This document shows, piece after piece, positions 1 to 12,479 of a DNA stretch of 64,000 bases. Position 1 is the stretch's first letter, and each line of letters begins with the position of its first letter. The DNA lies in assembly GCA_025403435.1 (NCBI GenBank), contig CM046353.1, positions 16,951,875-17,015,874 of the forward strand, in the 5' to 3' direction. Source of the stretch: Artocarpus heterophyllus. Its lineage: Eukaryota; Streptophyta; Magnoliopsida; Rosales; Moraceae. The notes under the pieces are model-generated. The model was not told where the DNA came from, did no database searches, and saw only the letters and a list, made by a program, of their open reading frames with translations. The translations under genes were made by a program, and so were the position numbers.

Positions 1-237
1 AGCACAAATTAATTAATTAATTAATAATTGAATAATAATTCAATCAACCATAATTGATTAATAAACATTCACCATATAATTTCATGACAACATTTAAATA
101 TATAAAAACCCTTGAGTACCAACTCTCTAAAAAAAAATTAAATTCAAGTATAGGAGAAAATAAGATCACACAATCTACATATATTACATGGTCACAAACT
201 CGTAAATTTACGTAAAAACCATTTCTCTAATACGAAG
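1..237 (-). other. Internal edge of a minus-strand copia-type retroelement
   Basis: This stretch lies just inside the LTR at 238-2165 when read on the minus strand. Directly after the LTR end the minus strand reads CTTCGTATTAGAGAAATGG, which resembles a decayed initiator-Met tRNA primer-binding site. The rest is AT-rich with no recognisable coding sequence. The element body would continue off the left edge of the window. Confidence 0.4.
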
Positions 238-2165
238 TGTTGGAAAACAAGTACGCAACGAAATTTTAAAAATTTTTTAAATCAGAGTATTTTTTAAAAT
301 ACAAGTTTGACATGCTATATATATAAATTTAGTCAGATCTTACAACGTGTTGTATGCTGAAGAGCTCCTACAACCAGTGAAGAGAAGAACGTTCCAAAAG
401 GGCCTCAACCAACTGGCCTTTACTGTTCTCTATCCATAATCGGAGTGTGTGTGGGCATACGTCATACAGCTCTTCCCCGATGACTCTCCTTCCAACCAAT
501 TGAGAAGACCTAGAGCTAAGGTTTTTGATTGTGAACAATAGCTCTCAAGGAGTTTCAAAGTTTCTCACACTTGAGTACTCACTCTAAACTTCTCAACTGA
601 TCTAAATAATTGAAAAAACTCACCCCTATTTATAGAGGTTGGACCTAGGGTTAATCATTATTAGACAAGGCCTCAAAAATTCAAATCTGGATCAACTTTT
701 GATAAAATTGTGTCAAAAATACGTAATCAGATAATTGTTGGATCAACAGTCTGAGCTTATCATCGGCCTACCAAACTTACCCCATCGGCAGACCAAACTA
801 GTAGATCGGCCTACCGAACTTACGATAATCTGATCCTTGAGAATCTTTTATTTTTCACTCGAGATTCTTTAGACAAAGCCTCAGTTTTAATTCAAATAAC
901 CCAATAGAGAAGTTATCTGATTAAAACATTCATATCTGAATAATCTTATTAAAAATAAAATATTCTAATTAATTCAACATGTTTATCTTAAATTAATTCA
1001 ACTGATAAACAAACATGAATTATCTAATTCTATCGAATTTCAGCCAATCTAATAATTTAACATAAATCACCAATTTGTTGGAAAAGCATGCCAAATCGTT
1101 ATAAGATTCATTATGAGCTAGCAAAGAGGGACCTGATGGGCCTATATAGTTTAAGCTTCGCTAATTATAAAATACAATATCCCATATATATATTTTATAA
1201 TTATCAACTCTAACGCTACTCCACTAAAAGCTTAGAGCTGCACTCTCGAGTTATATAAAATTACGAAGCACCAAATAAGCTAAGTGTCCATGACATATTA
1301 TAATGTGTCATATCTCTGTAGGATATTCATAATCGGCTTAAGGATAAATTCTGTTTTACCTTCCCAATTATTTTTATCTTACATTTCGTTATCACACCAT
1401 TGGAAAACTTACTATCCAAAGACAGTATACCATTCGGTTGCACCTATGCATTCAAATGGTTGAGTGCTCTAGCTTTCTAATTACAGGATAACGCATATAA
1501 GAGAATATCATTGACTCTACCAATAGAACTATGGATTCCATATCTATAAATAGTAGGTTTACGCTATCAAGAGTTATGTCTCTAATGTACCGGTATACGT
1601 ACCATCATAAAGTTAGGATGTCACCCTTTAGTACATCAAAATACATAAGTCAAGACAACAGGCCCATTAGTCATTTCCAAATTAAGACACAATACATATG
1701 TTGTCTAAAGTGAATTGATTTGCATAGACGGAATTATTAATCCAAATTAATTCAACTTTATGTCCTGATCTAGTACATCGTCACCTATGATAATGTACCA
1801 ATGTTTCTATTTATGGAGTCCCACTGCGATGGCCAAGATAAGCTATCTCATGTTAGGGATGTAGATAACATAACAATCTTAGCATGAATAAAGCGCCTAA
1901 CTTTATTCCCTCAATTGCAAATCTTATGATTTAGATTGTCACCTTTAAGATTCACGTCTTCCGCATAATCTGTCCATCATATGCCTGATTCTTAAAGGTT
2001 TAGACCGATAGTATCAGACTTTTTGTTTGCTTGTCATACATTTAACAAATATGAACATAAAGAGGACAACGTTCAGTATATGAACAATAAATAAACTCTT
2101 TATTGATACAATGTCTCCAAAAACCTATTACAATATTTTACTCCTTAAAGCATACATGTCTAACA
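238..2165 (-). repeat. Long terminal repeat of a copia-type element, minus strand
   Basis: Read on the minus strand the segment starts TGTTAGACATG and ends TTTTCCAACA, so it has the TG..CA ends of an LTR, and a degenerate primer-binding site follows. A TATA-like CTCTATAAATAGGGG on the minus strand near 630-645 fits a U3 promoter. A short tandem motif (ATCGGCCTACC-like) at 750-835 lies on its U3 side. The second LTR is outside the window, so the boundaries come from sequence signals only. An almost repeated 20-mer (CAATTTRTTGGAAAAGYATG) at 1071 and 2164 leaves open that a smaller insertion spans about 1076-2165. Confidence 0.5.
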
Positions 2166-2299
2166 ATTTATTGGAAAAGTATGATGTGTTTTTTGCTTTG
2201 TGTTTTTTCTCTATTTTGTAAAGTAAATGATGATTGTACAATGTATAGCGATCTTTTAATTATGAAATAAATTGGAAATGTGAGGGGTAGTTTCATTTG

Positions 2300-2790
2300 T
2301 CAGGTTTTGCTCTGGAATCTGTAAGATTCTGCTTCGGAACCTGGTGGGTTTTGAAGCGAAACCTGTCAGATTCCATTCCAGAATCTAGGAGCTTCCACTT
2401 TGAAACTTAGTGGGTTCTATTCTGACTCTACACTTTGCAAGTTTCATTATGACACCTAACGAGCTCTGCTCCAACTACGAGACCTGATGGGTTTCACTCC
2501 TGTGCCCCCGTTGGCAACCGAAGGCGGATGGTATTTTTTTTTTTTGAAGAAAATATGTGATAATTTGTTAGACTCTACCCCTGCGTCTACCAAGTTCCAC
2601 TCTAGCACCACGTGTCAGCAACTAGAGATAGCTGGTATTTCTTTATTTTTTAAAAAAAATATGAAATAATCTTATAGATTCCACTCTAGAACCTGCCAGA
2701 TTTTGCTCTAGAACTTGGCGGGTTCTACACCAGCTCAAACACCTAGCGGGTCCTGCTTCGGTGCCCCCGGCGCCAACTAAACTAATCTAT
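2300..2790. repeat. Degenerate tandem repeat, about 22-28 bp unit
   Basis: Successive units resemble TTCYRCTCYRGAACCTGGCGGG with many substitutions, for example the blocks at 2325-2350, 2350-2375, 2395-2420 and, after a poly-T/poly-A interruption, 2690-2760. Two copies of a related GTGCCCCCG end are seen at 2501 and 2760. It has no convincing coding frame. Confidence 0.55.
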
Positions 2791-5240
2791 CACATGAGAG
2801 AGTGAAAAAGAATGGTAATTTAGACTTCTAATAAATCACATTTTTTCAATTAAAGGGACAGTTTTTAAAAGACCTTTTTATGGGAGCAATAGTCTTGAAA
2901 AGGTGCTCTTCTAAAGGGGTATTCGTATGGTTTTCTCTAATTTTTGAAAGCTTTAGATTTTCATCAACCAACCTATTGTTGAAAGGTCAAAAATATGTAT
3001 TTTACTAGGATTGACTGAGTAAGTCAAAAAGGTAATCTACAAGATTACCAAGAGTAGTCTATCATATGCCACCTTGTCTCCATTCACTAAATCAAAAAAT
3101 GCCTTCCCCCGCTGCCGCCGGCATCTCTCTTCTAATCCTGAGCGCCGCATCTGGCTCATCCTCTTCAAGTATTGCTATCATTGCAACAAAGCTCATGAAG
3201 ACAACTGTGCTGCAAATAGGACCGTTGCAATGAAGCCATGAGCTAATTCGTGATGGGTATGTCTTGAAGACATCGGTTGTCTCAAGGAAACGTTTATTGC
3301 AACGACATCACCCACCTCGGGGGTATTTTTGACATTTTCTGAGTAAATGGAATTTTTTTTAACTATTTGAATATTTGTGCATTAAGTTTAGAAAGCTATA
3401 CTTTTTATGCAAATTCTCTTGATCTTATTAGCCAAAAGAAAGCCATGCCCATCATGTGATAACCTTTTGAGAAATTTTACGAACGTATAACTGAAATAAT
3501 TTTTTTTTCCCTTAAACTTATGTCTTTTAATTTTATTTCAAAAAACAAAATTAAAAAAGGTTATGAATAGAGTGTTAAAAAAAGGCATAATTTTTTTTTC
3601 CTCCAATTCTCTTTCAAACTCGCCTATATATGCGGCGTGCGCTACCTGGCCAATGGTTGTCATACATTGTGTGAATACTTGAGGAGAACCAAAATAAACT
3701 AATAAAAGAAACTCTTGAAGAAACATCAACCTAACATCCAACTATCTATTCCTTGCTTACCAAGGAAAAATATTTATTCCATGATGTCACACGCACATAA
3801 AAACACACACCCATGTACAACCTATATAATATATATATTTATGTATATATATATATATATTCACACACACTCACACGCACATATCAATAAATGTATGAAC
3901 ATGTAACATGGGGCATAAATTACAAGGCAGAAATTCAACAGAAGCAATCCTCCCAGAAAAGAAAAGAGAAATTAAGAAAAAAGAAAAGAGGCGGAAAGGG
4001 ACTAGCATATAAGCAATCTTTGGACATGATGTTAAGCATATGGACCCCATTAAATGCATATGTATGGATTAGGTTTGACCTTGTTGCTTATCATGATCAA
4101 TACATGTGAAATCATCATTAAGGAAAGCTGCTGAGCCTTGTTTGTTTTTCCCTTGCAGCAGTGGGGAATACACAATGTTCATAAATTCACAAAGCTCTCG
4201 TATTAAAAGGGTGTTTAAAACTTTAATTTCAATCCATTAATTATAATTGTGAGTATTGTAAAAATTATAGCAAAAAAAAAAAATTATTACAATATTAAAC
4301 TCTCACATGCTATAATTTTTAAATTTAAAATGTCATTTAGCACTGAAGTTTGGTATATAAGCTAATTCTTAATAATATTTTTTTAATGGAATTTTTAATA
4401 ATGTTATACATATCTTAAATTGTGATGCAATGCAAATCTGATTCGTAATAATTGACATTCTAACTTTTACAATTATATATATTTTGTGACATGATGATTT
4501 ACATCTCTCCACTATGAGTAAATTAATTAAAGAATAATTTTATGTCAGTCTTTAAGCTACATTAAATTATTTTATCTTTATTGTACGCCATTTTGAAGGC
4601 GATAACCTCACGATGTGCTGTCGGGAACCCTAGTTTTTAAGATAATATTGTTTTGAGGGTTCCAAAATCCTCTCCATGCTTTTATAAATATATTTTAGCT
4701 TTTTTTGTCGTGTAATAGGAATGGCAAAAGACCCTATTCCAATTTTGGATCTTTGTGGAATCATTTTCACGTTTAGATTATTAATATCGGAATTACATGA
4801 GCTGAAATTGATATTTTGTAAATCCTAGTCATCTGAACTTTTTTCTATTTCTTTTTTTTTTTTTTTGCCTGAGCTGCTTTTTTTTTTGGTAGAATATCTG
4901 AACTATTTTTCTTTTGGTAGAACTATTTGAACTGTGGTTTTCTTTCTGTCTTTTTTTTGGTTAAAGAACGGAAATTGCTATTTATGAAAGCCCCCTTCTA
5001 ATTTAGGTTGTTTTTGTAAGCTGCTGCCTGAAACAAGATTTTTAAGAGACAGCTGTTGCCATATCTTTTGCTGCCACACTGTTTTTTTATTTTTTATTTT
5101 TATAAAAATATGGCTATTGATTTTTGTTGCAAAATATTTTTCCCGACACAACAAAATCACGTCTTATTTGTTTCACATTTTATCATCCAGTATCCTCTAA
5201 ATGAAGAGTTTAAATTGTCTCCTTAATTTCAAAAAAAAAA
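2791..5240. other. Gene-free AT-rich spacer
   Basis: No splice-consistent or conserved reading frame was found on either strand. It contains TA and CA microsatellites around 3828-3880 and a segment at about 4205-4350 that shares the phrase CTCTCACATGCTATAA with MITE-like sequences at 43.2 kb and 60.7 kb, so it may be a relic of that family. Confidence 0.5.
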
Positions 5241-5244
5241 AAAG

Positions 5245-5778
5245 ATGCAGGGTTAATTATATAACTATATCTCCTTATTTTAATTATTTATTCATTTATT
5301 TATTTTTTTAAAAAACTACAGTAGTATTTTTTGAATTTAAAAGCTTGTTTTACTTTTATCTTTCGCAGGCTTTTTAGACAAATGAAATAGGGATATGACA
5401 AAGATAGTTCTAATTAGACCAAATTTATTTCTAAAATATATATATTTTTTTAGAAAAATATATTAACATTCAAAAGGCCAAAAAGCTTTCCTTCAAAAAA
5501 AAAAGAAAAAAGAAACTGATGTAGGGTTAATCACATAATTATACCTCTTTATTTTAATTATTTATCAATTTATCTATTTATTTTAAGAAACTATAATGGT
5601 ATCCTTTGAATTTGAAAAAAAATAGTTTCAATTTAATCCCTCATTGACTTTTTGCAGAGATAAGATAAAGATAGCCTTAATTAGACTAAATTTATTTCTA
5701 AAACATATTTTTCTTTTTGAGAAAAATATGTTAACATTCAAAAGGCCATAAAGCTTCTTTTAAAAAAAGGCTATAAAG
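5245..5778. repeat. Direct tandem duplication, about 274-bp period
   Basis: The block beginning GGTTAATTATATAACTATA at 5251 recurs, diverged, from 5525. Shared landmarks include CTCCTTATTTTAATTATTTAT/CTCTTTATTTTAATTATTTAT and AACATTCAAAAGGCCA near both ends. The sequence is AT-rich and non-coding. Confidence 0.6.
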
Positions 5779-6124
5779 CTTAAGATCTTTTTTTAAAAAA
5801 AAAAATTAATGTTTTGTTTTAAGAATTTTTATGTTTTTAAAGCTATAAGATATTTTTCATAAATATTTAAAAGTAATTATGTTGTTTTGTCTTATTTTTT
5901 TATTTATAGAAATGAAATTAAAATAAGTTTTTTTTTTAAATTTAAAGGATTAAATAGACAAATTAAGAAATAGTTAAATTACATGGTATAATTGTGCAAA
6001 TAATCAAACGATACATATCATGCAATATAATTGCTATACACCAGTGATAGTGCTTTAATTTTCAGAAGTAATGATGCATGATATTGTAAGCTTTTTTTTT
6101 GGGTTTTTTTTTTTTTTTTTTTTT

Positions 6125-6143
6125 GGGTGGGGGGAGGGGTGGG
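6125..6143 (+). other. Putative G-quadruplex motif
   Basis: Four runs of at least three G with one- or two-base loops (GGGTGGGGGGAGGGGTGGG) sit directly after a poly-T tract. This matches the canonical intramolecular quadruplex pattern. It is isolated from any gene visible here. Confidence 0.6.
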
Positions 6144-6502
6144 TGTGTGGTGGTGCTTGAAATGATATTATTAGAATGTTGGTGTGTAGTGAAGTGCTTT
6201 TTTTTTTTTTTTTTGAAGTGAAGTGAAGATTTGCTAGTGAAAGACATCTCGCATTGCTCTTAATCACTTCCCAAGTGGGAAGCACCATAAGAGAAGGGAA
6301 TGGATTCCCTTGTATATATATTATTAATTAAAAAGAAAAAAAGGGATCAGCTTTCTCGTTGACTTGCTCCAGAAAGTCTGGCAAATTTAGAGCTAGTAAA
6401 GGGAATCCTATCCCCTCCCCACAAAAGGGTTTTATGAGGATTCTTTGCCAATGGATCTCCACTCATTCTAGGAAACCCTTCATTTCATTACATTACATTT
6501 CA

Positions 6503-6539
<37 letters not shown>

Positions 6540-9500
6540 TTCAAGTTGTGTGAGGCATGTGTGCTCTCAAAAGTAGGGGTGAAATGAAAAGGGGTCACTG
6601 CTCTGGTTCCTTGTTGATGTTCTTTTGTGGGGGAGAGGAATAACTTTTGCATTCTAAAAAAGATGAAGCTTTTATTTTTTTTTTCCTTTTTTCCCTCTTC
6701 CTTTTCTTTTAAAAGGTTGTCTTTTTAACGCGATATGGTAAAGTAAGTGGGAATAGGAACTCCACTCAAAGATCACTAGAAGAGCATATGTCATGCAAAG
6801 TCTTTCACTCATCTTGGTGTCCATGCATGTTTTTGTGTTTCTATGCTCATTGAGGAGCAGTGGAAGTTGCACTCTGAACTTGAGAAAAAGTGTATGGTGT
6901 CAAAGGCCAAAAGATTCCTCACAAGAGAGAGAGACAGAGAGACAGAGAGAGAGAGAGAGAGAGTACAAATTACAAAGTAAAAGATTTGTGATGCCCAAAA
7001 GGGACCAATACCAAACATTTGAAATGGGATGGGAAATTTTCCACCATTGAAGGTTCCCAACAAAAATTCAAACTACAAAATTGCTCCACTCTCAATATGC
7101 CACTAAATTCAGATTCGGAAAAGCGCATAATTCATAGAGAACTAACTTATAGATAATACTTCTTTAGCAAAAAAAAAACCCTTGTAGATAATACTTGCAA
7201 ACATATGTATGCATATATAAATGTCTTTTTTTTTTTTTATAAATGGGAGAGGAAAAATGCCACCACTTTTAAATGGGATTCAACGTGACTCGAATGTTTA
7301 ACTTATAGTTAAAGTAGAGGAACTTACAATCAATTAGACTGTAATCGCTCGTCTATATAAATGCCTTTATACTATTCTAAAATAATGGGTTGGAATATTG
7401 AACCCAACTTCAACAGTGACTGACTTCTATTGGTCACCCCACGCATGGGTTTTCTTATTTTCCTTTGAAACGTATCCTTAATGGCTTAATGGTCCATTTT
7501 GGAGCATAAAAATCCTCTAGAATCCTCCTCTTTTTCTCTCAAGATTTCCGCGTTACCAACAAATATTGCATGTTATCCTTCTTTCCCTCTTTCTGAAATT
7601 ATACCAAATTAAACGTTTACAAACTCCATTTTATTCCTAGTTGACTATTAATCCCCTAAATTTGTTAGCCACAGGACTCTTGCCAGATCTTTTAGTGGTG
7701 CGTTTGAAATTATGGCTTCTTCCATCTCTTTTCTCTTTCTTAATTATATTTAACTTTTTTTTAAAAAAATGTCTTTCTTTATTTATTTATTGTTGAGTAA
7801 GGGAACAAAGGCCCATTTGAAATGTCTTTATTACTTAACTACAAACCACTCATTTCTAGATTTTTCAGGAAAATATCAAAATGCACTTTGCTTGATGGAC
7901 TTTTCCTTCTTGATGTTAGAACAAAACAAATAGTGTCTTAGACTATTCATAAATGCTAATCATGTTAGTTAAATGATATTGTCAATTTAAGACCAAAAAA
8001 AAATCTAGCTCAGTCAAAGTCAATAGTTAGATTTTTGAGAAGAGTATACGCACCCAAAATTGTAACTTTCAAGGGAGAATATTTCAGAATACTTGCATTA
8101 ATTTAGAATTAGCAAGTTCATTATCATGGTAAATTTTACACAACCAATAATAAATAAATAAAAAAACTCAATTGGGTTTTTGTTGAAAATTTCCAAGAGC
8201 AAGTTCTTGACCATTGAATTGTCAATTTTAGAGGCTGGTTGTTGTTTAGGACCAAGGTTGTTGTGTGGCACTAGAAAAAGCACACAAGAAACAAAAAGTT
8301 ATTTATTGATAAATTAAAAGATCATGACTCATGAGGATGAGGACGCCAAGATCATCAAGACTAAAGGTTAAGAACTTTTAAAGTTTGATCTCATTGCTAA
8401 TAATCACAGGCTCTTGAAAACATCATTTTAGGTGTAAAGTGAAATATATGTTTTATATGATCCTAGGAAAGTTCAACATTTTTTTATAATATATGCAGAA
8501 CAGTACAATGGATGTGTATGATTGTTATTCAACAAAGCTTGTTATCAATGTTCAAACTCATCATATGGTGCATTTGTTTTGATAAGCAAGAATGGAAAAG
8601 CTAATTTATGTGTTACTAAAATAGTGCGATAGAAACAAAAAACTAAAAACACACAGAGATTTACGTGAAAACTCAAGACGGGAGAAAAATACAGGCAAAT
8701 GAAAAGAAAATTACTAAACTCGAAAAGATTACAAGGTAGCAACAATTAGGGAAACCAAAAGTCGATAATACTAAACCCTATCGCAATAAATCTCATGTTT
8801 GTTCTTTCACTACAATTGTCGCACAACGAGCTTTTCGGATTGGACCAAACTGAATTCGAGTCATCATAATCTAACAGTATATAACAACAAAAAATCAAAT
8901 CCTAGCTTTAGCAAACCCAAAATGAATTTACAAAAGAAGAAGAATAGTTATTCCTCCATCCCTATTACTATATTATTTGGATAATTTAAATAAAGCTAAA
9001 TGGCTATGATAAAATAAATCCGTGTTATTTTTTCTTTACGTAAAAAAAAAAAAAATACTGTGAAGATTGAGGGAAGAAGGAATAAAACAAAAGAAAGCAA
9101 ATGCAAATCACAAGGAAAAAAAAAAGAATATTCTTTGGAAGGGTACTTTACGAAACTTGTCTTTTAGAGATTTGCTAGAAAATTTTCCAATCTGTAACTT
9201 TAAAAATGTATTTCCACTAGCAATATTCAACATTTAAATACAAATATCCTAATATATTATTGAGATTCTATTTAATTCGTGTTTTTTATTTTTTTGATTA
9301 TATGCTATATGCTGTCTTAAAAGTCAAAGGAATAAAAGGGTGGGAAAAAGCAGCGAAAGCTACAAAAGGGAAAACAAAAGGCAAATCCAACTCATTGACA
9401 CTACTACAGGGTTGACATGGGAACCACAGAACGACTATTGTGATGATGTGCACGTGTGGCAATACTTATCATCATCTCATGTGGGCATTTATTAAAAAAA

Positions 9501-9599
9501 AAAAAAAAGAAAAGGGTAAGAAAACATGAGATAGCAATGTACCATCATAAGGAAAATTCCACCATTTGACTCCATGCCCAACAATGATTCATGATGAAT

Positions 9600-9624
9600 T
9601 ATGATGATGATGATGATGATGATG
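9600..9624 (+). repeat. (ATG)n microsatellite
   Basis: Eight ATG triplets in a row, followed by GATGCATGGAGGG. Confidence 0.9.
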
Positions 9625-10219
9625 CATGGAGGGACCAAGACATTCATCATATATATTTATTTATGTGTGTGTGTATATGTATATATATTTATGTATGTAT
9701 GTGTGTACAAGGGCCTGGATTATGGCAATCCACTCAACAATATTTTGTTAGTCAAGAAGGAGAGAGATAATTGATCACCAGGCACTTATAGCTTTTCTTT
9801 ATCTTATCTTATCTTTTTCCATTAAAAAAAAAACTATTACATAGTATCTCCATTTATAGAATATTACATATAAATTAATAATATTTGAATAGTTAGAAAC
9901 CAAAATCATAAACATGACTTTAAAGTGCATGTTGCGTAATACTAGACATATATAATTAAGAGACACAGAGAGAAGAATAGATTGTTTAAACGTGTGCGCG
10001 CATAGTTTAGGCAACTGGAAAACAGAAAATTAACTGAATGCTGGAAAAATTCGAACACTATTAATACACCTCTTATTTATAAGATATATATAATTGAGAA
10101 AATCTAGAAAATCTAGATATTTATTAAAAAATTTATCTTTGCTCTAGAAAATCTAGCTAGATATAAGACTTATGGGTTTTTTGTAGAGCCTGCAATTTCA
10201 AACAGGGCACGATAATACG

Positions 10220-10500
10220 ATACGAAAACGAGATGACACGATAAATGGGTTGGCATAAATAACACAAAAGTAAACTTGTTAGATTTGTAGTAACACATTT
10301 AACACGTTTAATTAAATGTGCAATAAACGTGTCAATACGAAAACGACACGATAAATGGGTTGGCATAAATAACACGAAAGTAAACGTGTTGGATTCGTAG
10401 TAACACATTTAATACGTTTAATTAAATGTGCAGTAAACGTATCAACACGAAAACGACATGATAAATAGGTTGGCATAAATAACACGAAAGTAAACTTCAC
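10220..10500. repeat. 110-bp tandem repeat inside the hAT element
   Basis: The phrase GACAYGATAAATRGGTTGGC starts at 10235, 10345 and 10455, a period of exactly 110 bp. There are two full copies and a partial third. Copies contain GCATAAATAACAC and AAACGTGTYRAYACGAAAACGA. Confidence 0.85.
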
Positions 10501-11108
10501 GTTTACTGTTGGATTTTGTAGGAGCAGCGATTTGAACCTTGCACCTAAGGGGTGTGTTATTACTCTTACCACCACCATGCTCAATAAGCATCTAATATCA
10601 AAAGATAACCTTTTTTTATTTATTATGGTTTTACTATTTTAAACCTTCAAGCTTCCAAAAATCCCACATCCAAAAGGAAACCTGAGTTCTCTTTCAACTC
10701 CTCTCTATATAAGGACTCAATTTGTTATTGGGCTTTAAAATTGTTCTCCAATTTGAGAGAAAAAATTCAGTTTAAAATATTTAGTAATTAAATATTATTA
10801 TATATTTTTACACTAATTTTTAAGGCCTTTTAATTTTGGCTTTATTTTATGTATAGCAGATACCTGTAGAAGACTTATAGAATACCTAGAAAATTGAAAC
10901 GAAATTTAAAAATATATATAGTAAAAAAATTATAAAATATATATGGTAAAAAAATAAATAGTAAGTTTTGTTTGTAATCTTGTCATGCCGTGTTACACGT
11001 GTTATAAGAGTGTCGTGTTTATGTTTGTATTTTAGGCACGTTTATTAATCGTGTCATGTTCGTGTTTAGTCTAATCGTATCGTGTTATAAATATATTAGC
11101 ACGGATAC

Positions 11109-11753
11109 TGTTAAGGGTGAGCTCAGTGTCATCACCGAAGAGAAAAACTCTGGTGGTCGCCTAAACAGCTCTGCAGAGCTACCAGGGAGTAAAGTATCGA
11201 CCCTGGCAACAACGTACACTACGTCCGAGGTGCTTCTCAGGGCCCCCAGGGCTGCACCACTAGCAGGTCGTCACCTCAAGCTATGCACCAACTCGGGCCA
11301 GAGTATTCTTATTCACAAAGTGGGTTGCTACTCGCCACCATAGGCCAACAAACGACAAATAACTCACCGTCCAATGGAAGTCAATCCATCGACGGAGGGA
11401 TGGGACACTTGTCACCTACTGCTTGACACGTCTTGATGTGACACCATGGTCGTGAGCAAAACCCAATTGACACTCGGTCCAAGTGGTAGCCTATAAATAG
11501 GATGCATTTATTGCATTCTAGAGAGAGAGGCTCCTTCCCACCTAACAAACTCCCGTCCTCTACCGAGCAACCCCTGTCTTGAGCATCGAAAAGCTCTTGT
11601 CTATTGACTGACACCCTTTTCTCTCACCTCCAAAGTGTCCCTCCTCTTGTTACAGGTACCCTAGACCGGGCAGAGGTGAGCCGGAAAGAGCTAGACACCT
11701 TGCGTAGTCATAAGTGGTGTTGATCCGACACCGAACCACGGTAAGCATCAACA
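11109..11753 (+). repeat. 5' LTR of the Tat element
   Basis: Begins TGTTAAGGGTGAGC and ends GTAAGCATCAACA. It aligns along its whole length with 21195-21838. A TATA-like CTATAAATAGGATGC lies at about 11490. Confidence 0.95.
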
Positions 11754-11756
11754 TTT

Positions 11757-11773
11757 TGGCGCTAGAAGGAGGG
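11757..11773 (+). other. Primer-binding site of the Tat element
   Basis: TGGCGCTAGAAGGAGGG follows the LTR end after a few T residues. It begins with the TGG expected opposite a tRNA CCA tail. The tRNA species was not determined. Confidence 0.7.
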
Positions 11774-12479
11774 CACCTACGCCTTCACTCAGACACTAGC
11801 CACGTTACCTCCGAGAACCGAGATGGTAACTCGAGGAAATGCCAGGGACGATGCTGCCCAATAGGAGGGCTCAAGAGATGCAAGAAATCGACATCGAACC
11901 CAGGTAGGCCTAGGGGTCGCCCCCGGGCCACAAGGTCCCGATCTGGGGGGCAGGGAAGCACGGCTAGGGCTGAACAAGTAGAGGATATAGTTGCTCAGGA
12001 CCCCATCTGAGAGCTTACAAATGCAGTTTGGATACTAACACAGCAGCTCGCGTAGCACGCTCAACATCAGGCCGCACCTGCTTTGCTACCTCTAGCCCCG
12101 GCTGACCAAGCTGTAGGTCGGGTCGGACGGGATATAGTCGACCACGAAGAGGCCAATTCTGAGCGCTCAAAAGGCTCCACACGCGATGCCTCGGCCAATA
12201 ATAGACTAGTCCAAGAAGGCCGTCTTGACCCTCAAGCAGCACGGGTTCCGTCACCTTAAGGTTCCTGCGCATCAGTATTTGACCGGCCAGGACGCCAAGG
12301 AGAAATACGTCAAAATCGCCAGCCTAGGGCCGGCGACCACGTCGAGGGTGAAGCACCTTACAAGGTCGAACTGCCCAAAGACACAAACAGTTGCCAGTTC
12401 TAGGTGCTACAGTGCCAAATTGACGAGATCTGAAACAATCATTTTGGCATAGACGACGTAGGAGCCTTGGATTCACCAT

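Larger units (their letters stand above)
5779..10175. other. Gene-free spacer with microsatellites and old repeat debris
   Basis: No reading frame here looks like a protein of a known family; the short open frames are driven by CT/GA and poly-A tracts. Landmarks are CT and CA repeats at about 6503-6539, a GA-rich tract at 6922-6962, a TG/TA tract near 9660-9705 and a G-box-type CACGTG at about 9450. The segment 8600-8790 has the flavour of an LTR leader but no edges could be placed. Confidence 0.5.

Noticed and set aside
6359..6553. 64-codon frame ending in a CT/CA repeat
   Set aside because: Low-complexity translation (SLSLSHTHTH) and no homology visible.
9590..9635. miR172-like precursor
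   Set aside because: Only the GATGATG repeat resembles it; no mature sequence and no foldback arm were found.
10235..10500. CRISPR-like spaced repeats
   Set aside because: The 110-bp units are contiguous tandem repeats without unique spacers, and the genome is a plant's.
10520..10580. tRNA-like GATTTGAACC segment
   Set aside because: Only a T-loop-like word is present; there is no acceptor or anticodon stem around it.
11056..11343. Open frame crossing the left edge of the Tat LTR
   Set aside because: It joins hAT and LTR sequence by chance; the same LTR frames recur at 21.3 kb and 31.3 kb without conservation across the boundary.
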